Source: Nitriliruptorales bacterium
GTDB lineage: Bacteria > Actinomycetota > Nitriliruptoria > Euzebyales > Egibacteraceae
Assembly: GCA_007126835.1 (NCBI GenBank)
Contig: SLAO01000015.1
Coordinates: 1 to 19,121 of the forward strand
Direction: 5' to 3'
DNA length: 19,121 nucleotides
The notes under the pieces were generated by a model. That model made no database searches, was not told the origin of the DNA, and worked only from the letters and a program-made list of their open reading frames with translations. Shown here in pieces: positions 14,486 to 19,121 of the stretch (position 1 is the first letter of the stretch; each line of letters starts with the position of its first letter). The position numbers and the translations under genes are program-made.

Positions 14486-15259
14486 TCACCCGTGGCGGGC
14501 GAGGACCAGCGCCCACTCCACGCCCGGACGGGCGTCGGTGACCAGACCCGCGGCGGTCAGCACCCCGAGCACGGTGTCGAGTCGCTCCACGCTCACGCCG
14601 CTCACGACGAGCACGCCGTCGCGGGCCAGGGCGCGCGTCAAGTCGCCAGCCAACGCCGATACCGTCGCGGTATCGAGGTTCGCGACGACGAGGTCGAAGG
14701 AGTCTCCGGCCACCGCCTCGGTGGATCCCTCCCTGACGTCGAGGGCGAGGCCGTTGGCGACCGCGTTGGCCGACGCGGTCGCCACGGCCACCGGGTCGGT
14801 GTCGACTCCCACCGCGGACGCAGCGCCGAGCCGCAGTGCCGCCAGCGCCAGCACGCCCGTCCCGGTCCCGACGTCCAGGACGCGGCGACCGTCGAGTGGA
14901 AGCTCCTGCAGGGCGGTGAGACAGGCTGCGGTGGTCTCGTGGTGGCCGGTGCCAAAGGCTTGCGCGGGCTCGATGGCGAGGGGAACCTCGACGGCCGGGG
15001 GCTCCAGCCATGGCGGGTGCACCGCGACACGGCCGACGACGACAGGTGCGATCGAGGCCCGCCAGGCGGCGTTCCAGTCGGTGTCTGCGATCGCCTCCCA
15101 CCGGCCGGGGATCGGCACCTCGTCGACGCGCTCTGCGAAGTACAGGGTGGTGGCGCCGTCCTGCTCGACCATGCCGAGGAGGCCGGCGCCCTCGAATGCG
15201 GGCAGCCGCAGGTTGCAAGCGTCGAGGTCGAGGGGGCTGTGGAGCGCCCAGGTGGTCAC
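14486..15259 (-). CDS. prmA: Ribosomal protein L11 methyltransferase-like protein
   Basis: 257 residues; GTG 15259 with AGAGGA about 6 nt upstream. Seen: the PrmA linker motif DTDWNAAWRASIAP (59-72), the hallmark AFGTGHHETT (101-110), the SAM loop DVGTGTGVLAL (129-139), acidic Asp153 after the second strand, and VVANLD (191-196). PrmA trimethylates ribosomal protein L11 on lysines and its N-terminus. The protein is shorter than E. coli PrmA (about 293), mostly in the N-terminal L11-recognition domain, so it may recognise its substrate differently. It sits between the heme-monooxygenase-like gene (40-bp gap) and the RNA methyltransferase; two ribosome/RNA methylation genes are thus adjacent. 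Confidence 0.9.
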   Translation of the reverse strand: MTTWALHSPLDLDACNLRLPAFEGAGLLGMVEQDGATTLYFAERVDEVPIPGRWEAIADTDWNAAWRASIAPVVVGRVAVHPPWLEPPAVEVPLAIEPAQAFGTGHHETTAACLTALQELPLDGRRVLDVGTGTGVLALAALRLGAASAVGVDTDPVAVATASANAVANGLALDVREGSTEAVAGDSFDLVVANLDTATVSALAGDLTRALARDGVLVVSGVSVERLDTVLGVLTAAGLVTDARPGVEWALVLARHG

Positions 15260-15299
15260 CTGAGTTCCTCTCCCGCGCCGGGTGCCCGCCCGATCGCTG

Positions 15300-15611
15300 T
15301 CAACTCACCGCGTGGTGCTGGGCTACCTCGAATGTCCACAACTCCGAGTGCTGCGCGGCCGGGCCGTCGGCGTGGTGGCGGGCATGCCCCCGGCTGAACT
15401 GCTCGGACTCGGTCCAGGCGCGGAAGTGCGCCTCCGACGCCCACCGTGTGTACACGAGGTAGCGGTCCGAGCCCTCGAGGGGCCGCAGCAACTCGAATGC
15501 CTCGAAACCCTCCATCTGCTCGACCTCGCCGGCGCGGGCGGCGAAGCGCTCCTCGAGGGCCTCGCGCCTGCCGTCTGGAACCTCGAGAGCGTTGATCGCC
15601 ACGAACGACAT
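15300..15611 (-). CDS. MhuD/IsdG-like heme-degrading monooxygenase (ABM domain)
   Basis: 103 residues; ATG 15611 is chosen because AAGGAG lies exactly 6 nt upstream and the ABM domain starts immediately (the frame is open to 15767). It resembles Mycobacterium MhuD from memory along its whole length: INALEVPDG, ERFAARAGEVE, GFEAFELLRPLEGSDRY and SEAHFRAW. The catalytic triad of this group is present: Asn7, Trp66 and a heme-ligand His76 in RGHARHH. The Trp-to-His spacing of 10 matches IsdG/IsdI; MhuD has 9. Family knowledge: these small dimeric ferredoxin-fold enzymes open heme to free iron (staphylobilin or mycobilin products). No IdeR-type iron box was seen. It is divergent from an FMN split-barrel gene and is the first gene upstream of prmA. 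Confidence 0.88.
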   Translation of the reverse strand: MSFVAINALEVPDGRREALEERFAARAGEVEQMEGFEAFELLRPLEGSDRYLVYTRWASEAHFRAWTESEQFSRGHARHHADGPAAQHSELWTFEVAQHHAVS

Positions 15612-15665
15612 CTGCGACTCCTTGCGGAATTGGGAATGCTGGCGGTCGGATCCTGCCACGGGGCA

Positions 15666-15694
15666 GCGAGCCGAGCAGCGCGCGAGCCGAGCAG
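15666..15694 (+). repeat. Direct repeat in the divergent gap
   Basis: GCGAGCCGAGCAG occurs twice, at 15666-15678 and 15682-15694 (16-bp period), directly before the ribosome binding site of the plus-strand split-barrel gene. A short inverted repeat, CTGCC-ACGG-GGCAG (15653-15666), adjoins it. It could be a regulatory site or a local duplication. Confidence 0.4.
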
Positions 15695-15708
15695 AAGCGA
15701 GGGAGTCG

Positions 15709-16524
15709 ATGAGCGAGCGCGAGATCGACGAGGTGCTGCGGGGGGCCGAGCGCTGCCTGCTAGTCACCGGTGGCGCGGACGGCCCCGGGCTGACGCCGGC
15801 GGTGTTCTGGTCCGACGGGCACGCGCTGTGGCTGCTGTCCGCGGAGCAGAAGGTCGAGCGCGACGTGCTGCGGGCCGAGCCCGCATGCGGGGTCTACGTC
15901 GCGCCCCACGAACCCGGTGGGCCGGCGGTGCTCGTGGACGGGCAGGCGCGTGTCTACACCGCCGACGAACCGCTCGCCCTGGCGCTTCACGGCCCCGTAA
16001 TCTCCACGGCCTTGGCCGCGCTCGCCACCACGCGGGCCGGTGCGCTGCTGGGATCGCGCCGCGGGTTGGCACCGCTGCCGATGGTGGGCGGGCTGGCCAC
16101 ACGGGTCGTGACGCGGGTGGCCGTCGAGCGCACCACGCTCGTGGACCCGCCGACGATGACGTCGGGAGTGGCGCCGCCGCTGCCGACGGTCGTCCCCGCC
16201 GACGTGCGCCGAACGCTCGCCGGGCGTCGCGCGATCGTGGCGGCGGTGCAGGACGACCGGCTGCGCTTCGGTCCCGGGATCTGGTCTACCGGCTTCGCGC
16301 TGGACACGGTGCCCGACGTGCTCGGTCCGAGCCGGCGGCCGGCGGCGATCTGCGTGGACGCTGACGAAACGGATCGTCTTGCGGGGCCGGTGACGTTGAC
16401 CCTGCAGGGGCAGGCCGCCGAAGGCCGGCTGGAGCCCCTGCGTGTGACGTGGTGGCGTGGCGGGGTCGCCGGCCGCGCCGAGGTCACGCCAGAGGCCCCC
16501 GGCGGGGTTGAGTTGCCCGACTGA
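15709..16524 (+). CDS. FMN-binding split-barrel (PPOX-like) protein, apparently tandem
   Basis: 271 residues from ATG 15709, with GAGG 6 nt upstream. Residues 5-90 resemble the pyridoxamine-5'-phosphate-oxidase-like split barrel: EVLRGAERCLLVTG, GLTPAVFWSDGHALWLLS, VERDVLRAEPACGVYV, VLVDGQARVY. Residues 165-260 look like a second, diverged copy: DVRRTLAGRRAIVAAVQDDR, RPAAICVDADE, VTLTLQGQAAEGR. The family includes FMN or F420 oxidoreductases, heme-degrading HugZ-type proteins and non-catalytic binders, so activity is unassigned. Its stop codon overlaps the ATG of the next gene by one base. Divergence from a MhuD-like gene raises, but does not prove, a link with heme metabolism. Confidence 0.7.
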   Translation: MSEREIDEVLRGAERCLLVTGGADGPGLTPAVFWSDGHALWLLSAEQKVERDVLRAEPACGVYVAPHEPGGPAVLVDGQARVYTADEPLALALHGPVISTALAALATTRAGALLGSRRGLAPLPMVGGLATRVVTRVAVERTTLVDPPTMTSGVAPPLPTVVPADVRRTLAGRRAIVAAVQDDRLRFGPGIWSTGFALDTVPDVLGPSRRPAAICVDADETDRLAGPVTLTLQGQAAEGRLEPLRVTWWRGGVAGRAEVTPEAPGGVELPD

Positions 16525-17042
16525 TGGACGTCGTCGCGTGCGTGTTCCAAGTCGACGCCGATCTCGTCGAGCGTCTCGACGCACGACTGGGCCCCCCGCT
16601 GGACTCCTACGTGCGGGGATGGCAGGTGTGGCTCGAGCCGCAGGGACCCGGCGGGGAGACCCTGGAGTGGCGCCTGCATCCTCCCGCGGGGTTCGCCATG
16701 CCGCAGGGGGTGAACCCGCATGACCTGTTCGAGGTCGCGCTCGCCGGCATCGCGGAAGCCGCCGACCCCGACGTCGACCTGCTCGATGTCGGCGCGGAGA
16801 AGCGTCCGTTGTCGGGTTTGTGGGAGGTTCTCGAGGTGTTCCCCACCTTTGGTGAGGAGATCAGCCCCCCGGCGCTGATCGCCACGGTCGAGGACGCGCT
16901 CGGGCGCCGGCCCGACAAGGTCGGCCACGTCGACCACGGCCGGCTCGGCGACCTGTTCAAGGGGCATCGGGGCAACTTCTCAGTGGGGCAGGCGCTGCTC
17001 GACGCGCTCGGCCCGGTCGACCGCCCGGACCACCCTCGGTAG
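16524..17042 (+). CDS. Unknown protein coupled to the split-barrel gene
   Basis: 172 residues; the ATG overlaps the previous stop (TGATG), so it is almost certainly translated in concert. I do not recognise the family. Visible: a mixed alpha/beta composition, an acidic first half (DVVACVFQVDADLVERLDAR, WQVWLEP, LEWRLHPPAGFAMPQGVNPH), a middle VDLLDVGAEKRPLSGLWEVL, and a C-terminal HVDHGRLGDLFKGH with three histidines. There is no signal peptide, membrane segment or obvious enzyme motif. Codon bias is like its neighbours. The strict coupling suggests a partner of the split-barrel protein. Confidence 0.7.
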   Translation: MDVVACVFQVDADLVERLDARLGPPLDSYVRGWQVWLEPQGPGGETLEWRLHPPAGFAMPQGVNPHDLFEVALAGIAEAADPDVDLLDVGAEKRPLSGLWEVLEVFPTFGEEISPPALIATVEDALGRRPDKVGHVDHGRLGDLFKGHRGNFSVGQALLDALGPVDRPDHPR

Positions 17043-17045
17043 GGT
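17017..17045 (+). promoter_or_regulatory. Promoter of the class IV aminotransferase, leaderless start
   Basis: TCGACC (17017-17022), a 17-nt spacer and TAGGGT (17040-17045), which includes the previous gene's TAG stop. ATG follows 7 nt later with no Shine-Dalgarno sequence, so the message probably starts at the initiation codon. Confidence 0.45.
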
Positions 17046-17052
17046 ACGGCCG

Positions 17053-17880
17053 ATGACCCAAGTCGAGAACCTGACCGCCGCGGCGCTTGTCGATGGAGTG
17101 CTCACCCCCCTGGCGTCGGCGAGGCTGGCGATGACCGATGAGGGCGTCGCCCGCGGCGACGGCGCCTTCGAGACCATCGGTGTCTGGGACGGCCATCCGT
17201 TCCGCCTGGATGACCACCTGCGACGCCTCGACGCGTCGTTGGCCAAGATCCTGCTGCCGCCGGCGGACGCAGATGCCCTGCGCGATGACGTGGCGACCTT
17301 GCTCGACGGCGTGACGGGTGATGCCGCATTGCGGTTCTACGTGACGGGGTCAGGCACCAGGATCACCACCGTCGCCCCGCAGCCTGCGCGGGCGCCGGCG
17401 CGTCACCTCGTCCCCCAGGTGGCGCCCTGGATCGTCCCGACCGCCGTCTACGAGCCGGCGGGGGCCAAGACGATGTCCTACGGCCAGAACATGACCGCGA
17501 CCCGGGCGGCCAAGCGGGCCGGGGGCGACGACGCCCTGCTGCTCGGCAGTGACGGGACCGTGCTGGAAGGTCCGACTTTCTGCGTGTTCTGGGTCACCGA
17601 TGGCACCGTGCACTCGGTGCCGGTCGAGCGGGGCATCGTAGACTCCATCAGCCGCCGGGTGCTGCGCGACCTTGCGGGAAAGGCCGGGCATCGGGTGATC
17701 GACGCGGAGGTCGGTCTCGACACGCTGATCCACGCCGATGAGGTGTTCATCTGCTCGTCGGTCCGCCCGGTGATCGCCGTGGAGCAGATCGACACGCGTC
17801 GCTACGAGGGTCCGCACCCCGTGGCAGACGAACTCGACACGGCCCTCGACGCTGCGCGGCGCGCCCGCCAGGTTTCGTAG
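17053..17880 (+). CDS. Class IV PLP-dependent aminotransferase / aminodeoxychorismate lyase-like
   Basis: 275 residues, ATG 17053. Seen: the N-terminal RGDGAFETI motif (34-42), the PLP lysine region GAKTMSYGQNMTATRAAKRA with Lys139, and ALLLGSDGTVLEGPTFCVFW with Glu172, the usual PLP-ring ligand. These define fold type IV, which covers branched-chain aminotransferase, D-amino-acid aminotransferase and aminodeoxychorismate lyase (PabC). AKTMSYGQN resembles PabC more than IlvE, and no pab or ilv gene is adjacent, so specificity stays open. CVFW replaces the common NLFLV strand after the Glu motif. It is separated by 10 bp from the unknown gene and has its own promoter. Confidence 0.9.
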   Translation: MTQVENLTAAALVDGVLTPLASARLAMTDEGVARGDGAFETIGVWDGHPFRLDDHLRRLDASLAKILLPPADADALRDDVATLLDGVTGDAALRFYVTGSGTRITTVAPQPARAPARHLVPQVAPWIVPTAVYEPAGAKTMSYGQNMTATRAAKRAGGDDALLLGSDGTVLEGPTFCVFWVTDGTVHSVPVERGIVDSISRRVLRDLAGKAGHRVIDAEVGLDTLIHADEVFICSSVRPVIAVEQIDTRRYEGPHPVADELDTALDAARRARQVS

Positions 17881-17931
17881 TCGGGTAGAACACCAACCGA
17901 CGTCAGCCCGCACCGACGCCATGGAGCCACT

Positions 17932-18510
17932 ATGACCACGATCACCGCGCCACCTGGAGTTCTCGCCGACCGTTTGCCGAAGTCGCTGCTGTCTGACGTG
18001 GCGCTGGTGGTCGGCATCGCTGCCCTAACGGCAGTTCTGGCCCAGGTTCGCGTCCTCGTGCCGTTCAGCCCGGTGCCGTTGACCGGCCAGACCCTCGCGG
18101 TGCTCCTTGGTGCCGCGGCCCTGGGGCCGTGGCGCGCGGTGGCAGCCCAGGGTCTCTACGTCGCGGTCGGGCTGCTCGGGCTGCCGGTCTTCACCGGATG
18201 GGAAGGCGGAGTGGCCCACGCCGCCGGCGTCACCGGGGGCTACCTCGCCGGCTTCGTCGTGGCCAGCGCCGTGGTCGGCCTCCTCGCCGCACGCGGGGCG
18301 GACCGCCGGCCGGTCAGCACCGCCCTGGCGTTCGCCGCTGGCACCGTGACGATCTACGCAGTCGCCGTGCCGTGGTTCATGGTGGTGACCGGGGCCGGCG
18401 TGACCACCGCCGTGTGGCAGGGTGCCGGGGTCTTCCTGCTCGGAGATGCCATCAAGGCGCTGCTCGCCGCGGGGCTGCTGCCAGGCGCGTGGTGGCTTGC
18501 GTCGCGCTAG
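17932..18510 (+). CDS. bioY: BioY biotin transporter S component
   Basis: 192 residues; ATG 17932 with GGAG 6 nt upstream. About six membrane segments are visible from residue 22 to 190. BioY hallmarks: VPFSPVPLTGQT (43-54), GLPVFTG (83-89), GGYLAGF (102-108) and LLGDAIKALLAA (169-180). BioY is the biotin-binding S unit of energy-coupling factor transporters. No ecfA or ecfT (bioM/bioN) genes follow, so it would rely on a shared module elsewhere or act alone as some solitary BioY proteins do. The 51-bp leader has a TAGAAC hexamer (17885-17890) as a weak -10 but no recognisable BirA, BioQ or BioR operator. Confidence 0.95.
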   Translation: MTTITAPPGVLADRLPKSLLSDVALVVGIAALTAVLAQVRVLVPFSPVPLTGQTLAVLLGAAALGPWRAVAAQGLYVAVGLLGLPVFTGWEGGVAHAAGVTGGYLAGFVVASAVVGLLAARGADRRPVSTALAFAAGTVTIYAVAVPWFMVVTGAGVTTAVWQGAGVFLLGDAIKALLAAGLLPGAWWLASR

Positions 18511-18520
18511 CCCCGCCTGG
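18481..18520. terminator. Inverted repeat across the bioY stop (possible shared terminator)
   Basis: CCAGGCG (18481-18487) and CGCCTGG (18514-18520) are perfect complements separated by 26 nt. They span the end of bioY and the 11-bp convergent gap. The long loop makes terminator function uncertain. Confidence 0.25.
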
Positions 18521-18521
18521 C

Positions 18522-19121
18522 TCAGGACCGCCGGACGCTTTGCAGCGGCGGCTTGACGGTGCGGTCACGCTTGAGCTCGGAGAAGTTGTCGTAACGCGTC
18601 AACCACGCCACGTGCCGGAACAGCTCGACGGCGTCCTCGTCGTTGGGGACCTCGCTGATGACGGGCCCGAAGATCGCCGGGCCCTCGCCCCCGTCGAGCA
18701 CGATCGCCGGCACGCCGAAGCTGCGGGTGCGCTCGACGAGCGCGTCGTGCTGCGCTCGGACGCGGTCCCAGCTGCCCTCGTCGCTGAGGGGTTTGTCGAG
18801 CCAGGCACCATCGAGCCCGGCTGCCTCCAGCGCACCGGTGATCGTGACGCCGTCGTCGAGGGGCTGCCCGGACTCGTGCACGGCCGCGCCCAGGGTGGCG
18901 TAGAAGCGGCCCAGGGCCTCGGACCCGAGTTCCTCTGCGAGCACCTGCCCCGTGCGCAGCGACGGGCCGCTGCGCGAGTGGCCCTTCTGCGCCGCCTCCT
19001 CGGAGCCGGCGTTGATCAGCTCCAGGCTGAACAACCCCCACGAGGCCTCGATCTCACCGAGCTCGACGAGGCGGCGCACCCAGCGGGAGGTCTGGTAGCA
19101 CCACGGGCAGATCGGGTCGAA
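18522..19121 (-). CDS. DsbA-family CPWC protein, Rv2466c-like (5' end beyond window)
   Basis: 199 residues are visible up to the right edge; only about 15 N-terminal residues should be missing. The frame opens with FDPICPWCYQTSRWVRR, a thioredoxin-fold CPWC active site. An inserted helical region follows, then the cis-Pro loop FGVPAIVLDG, IFGPVISEVP, and a C-terminus NFSELKRDRTVKPP. This order and the ending match what I recall of mycobacterial Rv2466c, a mycothiol/mycoredoxin-linked reductase that activates nitro-compounds. No signal sequence can be assessed. An in-frame GTG at 19079 is downstream of the active site and is not the true start. It converges with bioY. Confidence 0.87.
   Translation of the reverse strand, partial: FDPICPWCYQTSRWVRRLVELGEIEASWGLFSLELINAGSEEAAQKGHSRSGPSLRTGQVLAEELGSEALGRFYATLGAAVHESGQPLDDGVTITGALEAAGLDGAWLDKPLSDEGSWDRVRAQHDALVERTRSFGVPAIVLDGGEGPAIFGPVISEVPNDEDAVELFRHVAWLTRYDNFSELKRDRTVKPPLQSVRRS

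Noticed and set aside
15612..15708. An iron-dependent IdeR/DtxR box before the heme-degradation gene
   Set aside because: I searched by eye for the TTAGGTTAGSCTAACCTAA-type palindrome and saw nothing close.
15612..15767. A longer N-terminus for the MhuD-like protein
   Set aside because: ATG 15611 has a perfectly spaced AAGGAG and matches the MhuD start; the extension crosses the divergent gene's start.
15282..16364. A 360-codon plus-strand frame overlapping the heme-monooxygenase and split-barrel genes
   Set aside because: It is Arg/Ala-rich with no domain; the overlapping frames have family motifs and ribosome binding sites.
17881..17931. A biotin repressor operator before bioY
   Set aside because: No inverted repeat resembling BirA, BioQ or BioR sites; only short ACCGACG direct repeats that are not diagnostic.
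1..19121. CRISPR arrays, tRNA or rRNA genes, insertion sequences, integrases, toxin-antitoxin or defence gene cassettes
   Set aside because: No regularly spaced repeats, cloverleaf sequences, transposase motifs or recognised defence domains; every gap is under 230 bp and base composition is uniform.

Overview
The window is very GC-rich DNA that is densely coded on both strands, with strong G/C bias at third codon positions, GTG starts, short gaps and several promoters lying directly on start codons. Gene content points to an actinobacterium (Actinomycetota). It includes a BTAD/SARP-type regulator, a close relative of mycobacterial MhuD, a CPWC protein resembling the mycothiol-linked Rv2466c, and a GNAT/ADP-forming acyl-CoA synthetase fusion. 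PrmA, which as I recall is not universal in the phylum, may hint at a deep-branching class; I cannot place it further. I see no rRNA, tRNA, CRISPR array, insertion sequence or phage gene.

Left part (1-6282): a SARP/BTAD regulator runs off the left edge (minus). A lipase-like alpha/beta hydrolase (minus) is divergent from a Nudix hydrolase (plus). A large GNAT plus acyl-CoA synthetase protein (minus), probably a lysine acyltransferase of the Pat type, is divergent from a small helical protein of unknown function (plus).

Middle (6283-11595): the ribosome-rescue factor ArfB (minus) is divergent from a two-gene NatAB-like ABC exporter (plus). These converge on a minus-strand run of a cobalamin-binding HTH regulator with CarH-type photoreceptor motifs, a metallo-beta-lactamase-fold hydrolase, and a phosphofructokinase. 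In the phosphofructokinase the usual catalytic Asp is a His.

Right part (11664-19121): a minus-strand series comprises a MhuD/IsdG-like heme-degrading monooxygenase, PrmA, a TRAM/Fe-S RNA methyltransferase and a D-Ala-D-Ala carboxypeptidase (PBP4). Divergent from it on the plus strand are a tandem FMN split-barrel protein, a coupled unknown gene, a class IV aminotransferase and BioY. A partial minus-strand DsbA-family protein closes the window.

Most of this is ordinary chromosomal housekeeping and regulation. I found no convincing new multi-gene defence or mobile system. The most interesting points are the HTH/B12 regulator coupled to a hydrolase gene, the phosphofructokinase substitution, the divergent heme-oxygenase/split-barrel pair, a hairpin directly before the ribosome binding site of the GNAT fusion gene, and a recurring TAnnnT promoter element with several leaderless-looking starts.
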